A stretch of DNA of 64,000 nt from Peterkaempfera sp044755465. GTDB lineage: Bacteria > Actinomycetota > Actinomycetes > Streptomycetales > Streptomycetaceae. The position numbers were made by a program, and so were the translations under genes. Below the pieces are notes generated by a model. It saw nothing but the letters and a program-made list of their open reading frames with translations. It was not told the DNA's origin and ran no database searches. The stretch spans positions 257,165 to 321,164 of the forward strand of contig NZ_JBIVRB010000005.1 in NCBI RefSeq assembly GCF_044755465.1, in the 5' to 3' direction. Below are positions 51,251 through 58,504 of this stretch, one piece after another (position 1 is the first letter of the stretch; every line of letters starts with the position of its first letter).

Positions 51251-52486
51251 TCAGTTCACGTTGAAGACGGGGCTGAAGCCGTCGGAGGGGAGGTTCAGCT
51301 CCTTCACCAACTCGTCGAGGTTGTCGGCGTCCGCACCCGCTGCGGGACCGCAGATGACCTGGGCGTTGGTGCCGATGTACGAACCGCCCAGGAAGGGCTG
51401 CTTCTCCAGCTTGCGGATCGCCATGTCCATCGCGATCCGGGAGAGGATCAGGTCGTTCCCGGCACTGGCACAGGTGGCGTCGCCGGACTTGAGCAGCGAG
51501 TAGACCTCGGGAGTGAAGTAGTAGGAGGCGGTGCGCACCTTGTCGCTCAGGCCCCGCTCCTTCAGCACGCCGTGCGCCGCGTCGGCGGTGGTGGCGCTGC
51601 CGAGGATGTAGTCCATTCCGGGGTACGCCCCGAGTGCGTTCTCGACCAGGTTGAGCTGGGCGTCCTTGCCCGTGTCGCCGTACTTGGTGCCGAGTACCTT
51701 GACGTCGCTGCCCTCGGCCTGCTCCTTGAAGCAGGACATCAGCTGCTCCAGCGAGCCGACGCCGGCCGGGCCGGGGAACCACACCCCGTTGACCGGCTTG
51801 CCCTGCTCCTTGAGGTGCCTGGCCAGGCTGCCGCCCAGCGTGCAGTAGTCGAACAGGGCGCGTCCCTGGACCTTCTTGCTGGTCACGCCGTTGACGGCGT
51901 CGATCACCACGACGCCCTGGTTGACGATCTCCTCGATCTTGGGGTTGAGCGCCTCATTGCTCACCGCGCCGATCAGGACCGCGTCCGCGCCCTGCGCCAC
52001 GCAGTTGGAGAGCTGGTCGAGCTGCTTGCTCACCTCGGTGTAGCCGCCGGCCTCGTAGACCTGGAGGTGGACTCCGGTGCGCCTGGCCTCGGCCACCAGG
52101 GCTTCGTCCTGGCCCACCCAGTACGGGTCCTTGACGTGCGGCAGCAGCGCGCAGATCGACCACTTGCCCTTGATCTCGGCCTTCGGCAGCGGGGTGTAGA
52201 CCCCGGGGGTGCGCTTGCCGTCGCAGCCGGGGGTCGCACAGTCGATGACCTGGACGGGAACCGCCCAGTCGGGCGCGGTGGCCGCCCTGCGCAGCGCGTC
52301 GGGTGTGTTCTTCGCGGGGTCCGCGGAGAGGCCGTCGACCTCCTGCGGCGCGGCCACCGCCGCGGGGCCGTCCTCGTCCGCCGCCGTCTGCTCCTGCTGC
52401 TGGGTGCAGGCCCCAAGCACCAGTGACAGTGCCGCCGTCGCGCTGATCGCCACGGCTCTTCCATGTCTCCGAACACTGACTCGCAT
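51251..52486 (-). CDS. TorT-like substrate-binding lipoprotein
   Basis: 411 residues from ATG 52486 behind AGAGGTGG. The lipobox is LGAC with cysteine 27. The mature protein resembles periplasmic TorT, the TMAO-binding partner of the TorS sensor kinase: SICALLPHVKDPYWVGQDEA (about 125-144), VYEAGGYTEVSKQLDQLSNC, GADAVLIGAVS and VVVIDAVNGVTS. The fold is the peripla_BP_4 type used by CUT2 importers. Here it precedes an RbsA/RbsC pair and no histidine kinase, so it has become or remained a transport receptor. A small amine or amine oxide ligand is suggested by TorT similarity but not shown. Confidence 0.9.
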   Translation of the reverse strand: MRVSVRRHGRAVAISATAALSLVLGACTQQQEQTAADEDGPAAVAAPQEVDGLSADPAKNTPDALRRAATAPDWAVPVQVIDCATPGCDGKRTPGVYTPLPKAEIKGKWSICALLPHVKDPYWVGQDEALVAEARRTGVHLQVYEAGGYTEVSKQLDQLSNCVAQGADAVLIGAVSNEALNPKIEEIVNQGVVVIDAVNGVTSKKVQGRALFDYCTLGGSLARHLKEQGKPVNGVWFPGPAGVGSLEQLMSCFKEQAEGSDVKVLGTKYGDTGKDAQLNLVENALGAYPGMDYILGSATTADAAHGVLKERGLSDKVRTASYYFTPEVYSLLKSGDATCASAGNDLILSRIAMDMAIRKLEKQPFLGGSYIGTNAQVICGPAAGADADNLDELVKELNLPSDGFSPVFNVN

Positions 52487-52971
52487 TGCTGTGATCCACC
52501 TCTTCGTCGAAGGGTCCGGGGCCACCTGGGGAAAGTCGCTCCCCGCAGGGCGGGTGTCTTGCATGCACCGGAGGCCTTGGCGGTGATCGACCGCAGGCGC
52601 GGGGCGCGGAGCATGACGCGCCGACAGCGTCTCCGGGAGCCGGCCACACGGCACCTGCGCTCGGGAACCCGGTGGTCTCCCGCCGCTACCGCGACCGATG
52701 TGCTCCGGGCTGCCCCGGGAGCTGCTGCCTTGCGTCATGGAGTCAAACATGGTCGACTGTCTTGGTCAAGGGTCCAGGTCGAATGTCCATGTGGCAGTCG
52801 GCAGCGTGGCCTGGGAGAGCGGAACACGCCGCCGAACGGACATCTCGAAGTGCTCTGCGCAGCAGGTGAGTTCGGCCCACAATCTGGGGGGATGACGTCC
52901 CACCCGGACGCCCCACCCCGACGCCCCACCCCGACGCCCCACCCCGACGCCCTGACGAGAAGCGAGGCAGC
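52487..52971. other. 485-base divergent spacer between binding protein and TetR genes
   Basis: No gene supported. It holds the ribosome site of the binding protein, TTGACC-like elements near 52770 (minus strand) and direct GGTCAA/GGTCGA repeats at 52765-52790 that could be regulator half-sites, plus the 13-base tandem repeat at 52902-52953. Confidence 0.4.
52902..52953. repeat. 13-base tandem repeat upstream of tetR
   Basis: The unit gacgccccacccc occurs three times exactly (52907-52945) with partial copies on both sides. It ends about 20 bases before the TetR start, where it could affect leader structure. Confidence 0.85.
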
Positions 52972-53565
52972 GTGCGAGTCCCAACAGCTGAACGACGACA
53001 GCAGCTCATCGAGGCCGCCGTCGAACTGATGCGGCGCAACGGGGTCGACGCGGTGACCCTGCGGGCCATCGCCCAGGAGGCCGGTGCACCGCTCGCCACG
53101 CTCCACTACTGCTTCCGCGACAAGGACGAGCTGATGCGTGCCGCCGCACAGCACTGGCTGGGCCAGTTCATGCAGGACTCCATCCCGGAGCGGCTGCCGC
53201 TGGAAGCGGGCCTGAGGGCGACCGTCCGGCGGATCTCCGAGGCGTTCTGGGCCTCGCTCCGGGCCGGTTCGGAGGACTTCCGCGCCCAGATCGAGCTGGT
53301 GACCTGGGCGGTGCGCGGCGGGATGCACCCCATGCTCGCCGAGTCGATGTACGCGCACCATGAGGAGAAACTGGGGGAGGTGTTCGCGGCAGCGCTCGAA
53401 GCCGCCGGGGAGCAGTCGTCCGTCGACCCCGGCATCCTGGCCAGGGGCTATGTCGCCGCCCTCGACGGGATCACCTTGCAGTTCGTCGCGGAGCCGGAGA
53501 ACCCCCGTCTTCCCGAGGTGTTCGACCTCATGATGGAGTCGCTGCTGACGCAGGCCGAAGTCTGA
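52972..53565 (+). CDS. TetR-family regulator of the TorT-like operon
   Basis: 197 residues from GTG 52972, after AGCGAGG. The TetR helix-turn-helix is VTLRAIAQEAGAPLATLHYC (about 28-47), within AAVELMRRNGVDAVTLRAIA. The C-terminal ligand domain contains RAQIELVTWAVRGGMHPMLA. It is divergent from the binding-protein gene, so it most likely represses the importer operon and itself. The inducer would be the imported compound or its aldehyde. No clean palindromic operator was identified in the spacer. Confidence 0.92.
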   Translation: MRVPTAERRQQLIEAAVELMRRNGVDAVTLRAIAQEAGAPLATLHYCFRDKDELMRAAAQHWLGQFMQDSIPERLPLEAGLRATVRRISEAFWASLRAGSEDFRAQIELVTWAVRGGMHPMLAESMYAHHEEKLGEVFAAALEAAGEQSSVDPGILARGYVAALDGITLQFVAEPENPRLPEVFDLMMESLLTQAEV

Positions 53566-53730
53566 ACGGGAAGACAGCAATCAGCCGGGCAGTCGGCCGA
53601 CCTCGAAGGACCCGGTCGGCCGGCTGCCCGTGCGGGTGCGCTTCGGCGCAGCGGGAAAGCCAGCCGAGGGGGCGGACGCTCCCTCGCCGCCACGGCCTGA
53701 GCGACCCGGCCGAACGTTCCGGTCACGCCA

Positions 53731-54618
53731 TCAGGCGAGTTGCGGCGCGACCTCGGCGGCGATCCACTCCAGCGCCTCCCCGACATGCTCCGCCGCGACG
53801 GGCAGCCAGAGGGTGCAGGCAGTGAGTCCCGCCTCGGCGAGCTTCCCGAGGTCGTCGGTGACGCTCGCTGCGGTGGGCACGGCGCCGCCGAGTGGCCGTC
53901 CCGGTGGCGGTACGGCCGTGGGGATGCCGGGCGGGGTGAGGAACGCGCTCGACGCGAGGACGAGGCGGTCGGCGTCCGCCGCGTCAGCGGCGAGTTCGCG
54001 CAGCCGGCGCCGCACGTCGGTGACCTCTGCGGCGTCGGCGCCGCTGCCGTACCAGCCGTCACCGAACCGCAGCGCGCGGCGCAGGGCGGCGTCACTGTGG
54101 CCGCCGACCCACACGGGCGGGCCGCCGGGGGTGACCGGAGGCACCCCCGGGTGCGCGGCGCGCAGGGTTGTGAACGGCCCGTCGAAGTCTGCGGGGCGCC
54201 GGGTCCACAGGGCCTTGGCGGCAGCGAGGTGGTCGTCGGTGCGTGCGCCGCGTTCGCGGGTGGGGACGCCGACGGCGTCGAACTCGTCCGGGTTCCAGCC
54301 GGTGCCGACGCCCAGGATCAGGCGGCCACCGGACACGACGTCCAGGGTGGCCGCCTGGTTGGCGAGCACCAGCGCCGGGTAGTACGGCGCGACGAGTACG
54401 GAGGTCAGCAGCCGCAGGCGCGTCGTGGCGCCCGCGACGGCCGACAGCAGCACGAGCGGGTCGGTGTCGAGACCTGACCCGCTGTCCAGCAGCCGGTTGC
54501 CGACCGCGACGTGGCAGAAGCCCAACTCCTCGGCCCGGCGGGCAGCACGGAGCACACTGCCTCCGTCGTCGAGCGGCCAACGCGGCTGTAGCGAGACACC
54601 GAGGCGCAGCAGGGGCAT
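53731..54618 (-). CDS. luciferase-like (LLM) flavin/F420-dependent oxidoreductase
   Basis: 295 residues from ATG 54618 after GAAAGG; the open frame reaches 54684. The LLM barrel is recognisable from LGVSLQPRWPLDDGGSVLRA, LLTSVLVAPYYPALVLANQA (about 73-92), RLILGVGTGWNPDEFDAVG and PPVWVGGHSDAALRRALRFG. Actinobacterial members of this size use FMN or F420; npdG in this window shows that the host makes F420. Substrate unknown. It is convergent with tetR. Confidence 0.9.
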   Translation of the reverse strand: MPLLRLGVSLQPRWPLDDGGSVLRAARRAEELGFCHVAVGNRLLDSGSGLDTDPLVLLSAVAGATTRLRLLTSVLVAPYYPALVLANQAATLDVVSGGRLILGVGTGWNPDEFDAVGVPTRERGARTDDHLAAAKALWTRRPADFDGPFTTLRAAHPGVPPVTPGGPPVWVGGHSDAALRRALRFGDGWYGSGADAAEVTDVRRRLRELAADAADADRLVLASSAFLTPPGIPTAVPPPGRPLGGAVPTAASVTDDLGKLAEAGLTACTLWLPVAAEHVGEALEWIAAEVAPQLA

Positions 54619-54775
54619 GGGGGTGACCTTTCGGCAGCGGTCAGCGGCGGCGACAGGGCGATCACCCGACAGCCCCGTCGCCACACCCCAACTCCCGTAC
54701 CGCCTCGCTTCATCCCGCTGGGCGGCAGGTCGCCCCTCGGAGCGTGCGCTGGGGTCAAGGCATCACGGCCGGGTG

Positions 54776-55660
54776 TCAGACGATCGGGAGCCGTCCGGAC
54801 CGGGCCAGGCGGAGCACAGTGGTCCAGGTCATCGGGCGGCGCTCGCCGTGGCCGCCGCGCAGGCCCTCACGCAGGCCGGCGAACCAGGTCCGGAGAGCCG
54901 TGCGGGAGCGGATGCGGGCGACACTGATCAGGGTCCAGGCAGCGAGGTAGAGCGGAATCAGCGGGGCGGGCAGCCGGCGGTAGGCGACCCAGACCCGGTT
55001 GCGGGCGACCAGCCGGAGGTAGAGGGCGTGGCGGGCGGGGTCGGTGGCAGGGTGGTGGATGACGATGTCGGGGGCGTACCAGCCGGTGCGCCCGAGGTCC
55101 CAGATCCGCCAGCTCAGGTCCAGGCCCTCGTGGTAGAGGAAGAAGCCGCCGGGCCAGCCGCCGGCCCGGTCGTAGTCGTCGCGGCGGATCAGGACGACGC
55201 CTTCGGCCATGACGGTGACGGTCCCGGGCCGCGTGGGGTCGCCGGCGCGCAGCCGCGGAACCCAGCGGCGCACGGTGACGCCGGTCCGGGGGTCCGCGAT
55301 GCGGGGTTGGATGTAGGCGGCCTCGGGGTGGCGGCGTGCCTCTTCGACGAGACGGGCGAGCGTGTCCTGCGCCGGCAGAGAGGCGTCATTGTCGTAGAAG
55401 AAGAGGAACTCCCCGGCGTGCAGCCCGCCGAGGGCGTCGGCGCCCACGTTGCGGCCCTGGGGAATCCCGACGTTCTCCGGCAGGGCGACGGTCTGGACGC
55501 CGTCGGGGACATGGTCGGGCTCGCAGCCGTTGCCGACTATGACCACCCGCAGGTCGACGCCGCGCTGGGCGAGGAGCGAGTCCATGGCCTTGGGTAGCTC
55601 CGCCGGGCGGTCGTTCATCGTGAGCACCACCGCGTCGACGGTGGGCTTGGTGCTGTTCAC
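54776..55660 (-). CDS. family 2 glycosyltransferase
   Basis: 294 residues from GTG 55660, following GGAGACG. GT2 landmarks: VVLTMNDRPAELPKAMDSLL (about 9-28), ENVGIPQGRNVGADA and the metal-binding DxD in FLFFYDNDASLP (about 87-98). The acceptor region contains GFFLYHEGLDLSWRIWDLGR. A C-terminal hydrophobic stretch (PLIPLYLAAWTLISVARI) suggests membrane association. It resembles rhamnosyl- or glycan-type transferases. The sugar and acceptor are unknown. Divergent from the XRE/DUF397 pair. Confidence 0.92.
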   Translation of the reverse strand: MNSTKPTVDAVVLTMNDRPAELPKAMDSLLAQRGVDLRVVIVGNGCEPDHVPDGVQTVALPENVGIPQGRNVGADALGGLHAGEFLFFYDNDASLPAQDTLARLVEEARRHPEAAYIQPRIADPRTGVTVRRWVPRLRAGDPTRPGTVTVMAEGVVLIRRDDYDRAGGWPGGFFLYHEGLDLSWRIWDLGRTGWYAPDIVIHHPATDPARHALYLRLVARNRVWVAYRRLPAPLIPLYLAAWTLISVARIRSRTALRTWFAGLREGLRGGHGERRPMTWTTVLRLARSGRLPIV

Positions 55661-55875
55661 AGCGTCTCCGGGGCAAAGAGGGCGGCGGGGTGGGTGAGGT
55701 GCCGGACTACGGTGACAAGGTGTCACATCACCATGAGTAGGTGTCAGGTCACCACTGTGCACCCATGAACCATGCTGGTGTCAAGTAGCTACTTTGTTTG
55801 GTTGACGTCGACTTTGCCCGCAGTGCCTCCGGGCGGGCAGACTGGCCCCCTGCACAGACCCTGGGAGGCATAGCA

Positions 55876-56739
55876 GTGCCCGCCAACCTGAATCCGACCG
55901 TCCGCCAGCGCCGTCTGGGCCGCCGGTTGCGCCAGTTGCGGTCGATGGCCGGCATGACCCATGCGGAGATCGCGGAAGTCCTGGAGTGCGGGGAAGCCAA
56001 GATCGCCCGGATCGAGAAGGGCCACAGCGGAATCCGGATAGCCGAACTCCGCCTGATGCTCGACGCCTACCGGGTGACGGATCACACCACCAGGGAGCAG
56101 ATAGAGAGTCTTTCCCGGGAGTCCCGCCAGCGAGGGTGGTGGGCCAGGTATCCCTCCCTCGCTCCGACGTACGCGGACTACATCGAGCTGGAGACCGAGG
56201 CGTCGGACATCTACACCGTGGAGACGTCCCTCATTCCCGGGCTGCTCCAGACCCCGGCATACCGCGAGGCCGTCATCCGACTGCACGGCCCGGACGCGAC
56301 GGACGCCTGGGTCGAGGCCCAGGTCAAGGTCCATGACGAGCGGCGGCAGCTCCTCGCCCGGGAGACGCCGCCCCGGCTGTGGCTGATCATGATGGAGAGC
56401 GTTCTCAACCATGAGGTGGGCGGCCCCGAGGTCATGCGGGAACAGCTCGCGTCGCTGGCCGGAGCGTCCTCCGCGACCAATGTCGAGTTGCAGATCCTGC
56501 CTGCGGAGTCGGCCCTGAACGCCTGTCTGTTCGGGCCATTCGGCATCATGGCGTTTCCGGCGGCGGCGGAGACGGACATCGTCTACATGGACTCGCTTCT
56601 CAGCACCGTCTATCTGGAGGACGCTGAAGAAGTGCAGAAGTACACGACACTGTTCCGCAGGCTCAACGCGGAATCCCTCTCCGTCAAGCAGTCGTCGCTC
56701 CGAATCCAGCAGGCACTAGAGAGAATGGTGACCAGATGA
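55876..56739 (+). CDS. XRE-family regulator with DUF5753 domain
   Basis: 287 residues from GTG 55876, seven bases after GGGAGG. The helix-turn-helix is MTHAEIAEVLECGEAKIARI (about 27-46). The C-terminal DUF5753 domain contains ETSLIPGLLQTPAYREAVIR, MMESVLNHEVGG and FGIMAFPAAAETDIVYMDSL. Such proteins are numerous in Streptomyces, usually paired with a DUF397 gene, and known pairs regulate development or antibiotic production. The pair here overlaps as ATGA. Its targets are unknown; the divergent glycosyltransferase is 215 bases away. Confidence 0.93.
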   Translation: MPANLNPTVRQRRLGRRLRQLRSMAGMTHAEIAEVLECGEAKIARIEKGHSGIRIAELRLMLDAYRVTDHTTREQIESLSRESRQRGWWARYPSLAPTYADYIELETEASDIYTVETSLIPGLLQTPAYREAVIRLHGPDATDAWVEAQVKVHDERRQLLARETPPRLWLIMMESVLNHEVGGPEVMREQLASLAGASSATNVELQILPAESALNACLFGPFGIMAFPAAAETDIVYMDSLLSTVYLEDAEEVQKYTTLFRRLNAESLSVKQSSLRIQQALERMVTR

Positions 56740-56951
56740 ACCCCCTCAGCAACGCGTCCGCGACCGGCTACCGGTGGCGGAAGTCGTCGTACTCCGGCGC
56801 CAACAACAACTGCGTCGAGGTGGCCGACGGCCTGGCGGCCGTCCCGGTCCGTGACTCCAAGGACCCCAGCGGCCCGGCGCTGGTCTTCGGCGCCGACGCC
56901 TGGGCCGCGTTCATCGCGGCGGTGAAGGCCGACCGGTTCCCGGCCGCCTGA
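56736..56951 (+). CDS. DUF397 protein
   Basis: 71 residues with the DUF397 core WRKSSYSGANNNCVEVADG (about 14-32) and VPVRDSKDPSGPALVF followed by WAAFIAAVKADRF. ATG 56736 overlaps the XRE stop. DUF397 proteins bind or modulate the adjacent DUF5753 regulator, in a manner compared with toxin-antitoxin or sigma/anti-sigma pairs. A hairpin terminator begins seven bases after the stop. Confidence 0.95.
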   Translation: MNPLSNASATGYRWRKSSYSGANNNCVEVADGLAAVPVRDSKDPSGPALVFGADAWAAFIAAVKADRFPAA

Positions 56952-56957
56952 CTGACT

Positions 56958-56984
56958 GCCCCCGCCCGTACGCGGCGCGGGGGC
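56958..56984 (+). terminator. terminator of the XRE/DUF397 operon
   Basis: gcccccgc (56958-56965) pairs with gcgggggc (56977-56984) around an 11-base loop. Confidence 0.7.
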
Positions 56985-57056
56985 GGGTGCCCGGCTGGTC
57001 GCCCAGCCCGCGCACCTGTCCACCGGCCCTCCGACGGCGTCCCCGACCGGAGTTGC

Positions 57057-57081
57057 GGCCCCCCTCCGCCGGAGGGGGGCC
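57057..57081. terminator. second strong hairpin
   Basis: ggcccccctcc (57057-57067) and ggaggggggcc (57071-57081) are perfect arms with a 3-base loop. Confidence 0.7.
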
Positions 57082-57318
57082 TGCTTGTGCCGTGGCCCGG
57101 TTCGGTCGACCAGGGTTGGCCAGATCGAACGCCCTTCGCGATCGGCCCCGTTCTCTGTCGGAGTGTGCGGTGTTGGCGGGTGACAAGCCGGCCGGCGTGT
57201 CCTGGCACGTCAGCAGCGGCTTCAGCGGCAGTGGGAGCAACCTGGCCTTGACAGCCTCCGCTGCGAGCCGGTCACGGTACCGCTGTCGGCCCCGTACTGC
57301 TGCGCGTGCGGCTTGAGC

Positions 57319-57324
57319 TACGTT
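57319..57324 (+). promoter_or_regulatory. -10 element of a leaderless gene
   Basis: TACGTT six bases before ATG 57331, with no ribosome site between. Confidence 0.4.
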
Positions 57325-57330
57325 GGTCGC

Positions 57331-57927
57331 ATGTCAGGAGAGTCTCCAGAGCTGAGAGCCTCGCATGCGGATCGGGACCGGGCTGTGGACGTCCTGCGAC
57401 TGGCTGCCGGAGACGGCCGTCTCAGCATTGACGAGCTCGAAACGCGTCTGGAAGCCGCGCTTTCCGCCCGGACCGTGGGTGAGCTCGCCTCGCTGACATC
57501 CGATCTGCCGACCGCCGTGCAGGCCAAGGAAGTGATCCGCATCGACCAGCGCTTCGGCTCGCTGGAGCGTACGGGCCGCTGGGCGGTGCCGCGGCGGATC
57601 GAGATGGTGCCGCACTTCTGCCATGTCACCCTCGATTTCACCGAAGCGGTGGTCGCTTATGACAGCCTGCGGATCGACATGGACATGGAGGGCCGAAAGC
57701 TGGTCCTGGTGACCAAGCCGGGCATGGTGCTGGACGCCGACGCGCTCGTCGTGGAGTACGGCAAGGCCAAGCTCCGGCCGCGCGACGAGTCCGGCGCGCC
57801 GGTCCTGTTCCGCATCGAACTGGTCGGCAGGATTCGCCATGGCCGGGTGGTGGAGCGGTTCACTTCGCCCACGCCTTCACCACGGCGTGGACCCCGGCGG
57901 TCCGGCGGCAGCGCGGGTCCGTCCTGA
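57331..57927 (+). CDS. DUF1707-domain protein
   Basis: 198 residues from ATG 57331. The N-terminal DUF1707 module reads LRASHADRDRAVDVLRLAAG and GRLSIDELETRLEAALSART (about 8-52), a putative helix-turn-helix or SHOCT-like segment found in actinobacterial membrane and cytosolic proteins. The rest is a beta-rich part (IEMVPHFCHVTLDFTEAVVA) related to DUF2154-like domains, and ends in a basic tail. No membrane helix is present. Function unknown. A leaderless mRNA is likely because a -10 lies directly before the ATG. Confidence 0.85.
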   Translation: MSGESPELRASHADRDRAVDVLRLAAGDGRLSIDELETRLEAALSARTVGELASLTSDLPTAVQAKEVIRIDQRFGSLERTGRWAVPRRIEMVPHFCHVTLDFTEAVVAYDSLRIDMDMEGRKLVLVTKPGMVLDADALVVEYGKAKLRPRDESGAPVLFRIELVGRIRHGRVVERFTSPTPSPRRGPRRSGGSAGPS

Positions 57928-58410
57928 TATTCCAGCCGTAGCGCGTGATTCGGCCGGCGGGGGCTGCTGCGCGGCTCTGTAGCGCGGCGGGGGCCGGCAT
58001 CGGGAGCGTGTGGTCCGCCAGGGCGTTCATCGCCGCCACCGAGCGCCTGTCGAGCCCGGTCGATGGGCGGGCGCCGGTGGGACGGACATCGTCTCGCTGA
58101 GGTCGCGCAGCTCGGGGGCGGCGGTGATGCCGTGGCCGCAGTGTTCGCGGAGCCGGTCCGCGTACGCGCAGTGCGGCTCGATGAAGAAGGTGAGCAGGTG
58201 TGGCGTCGCGAGCATCCGACGCCGCACCATCGGCGGTACGACCAGCGCCACGGCGCGGTGCTGGGTCCCGGCGGCGTCCACCGTGGTGACCTCGCCCCGG
58301 ATGGCGACGGCGAGGGGCCCCGGCAGACCCTGTAGCCCTCGTGGATCGCGAACCACGGCACCGTCTCCTCCCCGGCCCGCACGCCGCTGATGTCGTCGGC
58401 CCGGACCGGC
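57850..58410 (-). pseudogene. decayed AraC-family transcriptional regulator
   Basis: Three minus-strand frames carry successive pieces of one AraC-like protein. The first, from about 58398, reads GEETVPWFAIHEGYRVCRG. After a one-base shift near 58322 it continues LAVAIRGEVTTVDAAGTQ, VALVVPPMVRRRMLATPHLL and FFIEPHCAYADRLREHCGHG to ELRDLSE. After another shift near 58040 comes MNALADHTLPMPAPAALQSR and ITRYGWNIR, a worn match to the AraC helix-turn-helix (ALQRRFRAxTGxxxxRYRLW in relatives). The end merges with the tail of the DUF1707 gene. The breaks and lost C-terminus indicate a pseudogene. Confidence 0.65.
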
Positions 58411-58504
58411 GGCGGCGAGGGGCGGGCCGGTGCGCAAGGGGGGCGGATGACCGGGTGTGCGGCCCCGTGCGTCGGAGTGGGGCGAGTTCGACCACAATGG
58501 GGCC

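Larger units (their letters stand above)
56952..57330. other. 379-base spacer with two terminators
   Basis: No gene supported. It includes hairpins at 56958-56984 and 57057-57081 and a -10 element for the next gene at 57319. Confidence 0.5.

Noticed and set aside
52902..52953. CRISPR-like direct repeats
   Set aside because: The units are contiguous 13-mers with no spacers, so this is a simple tandem repeat.
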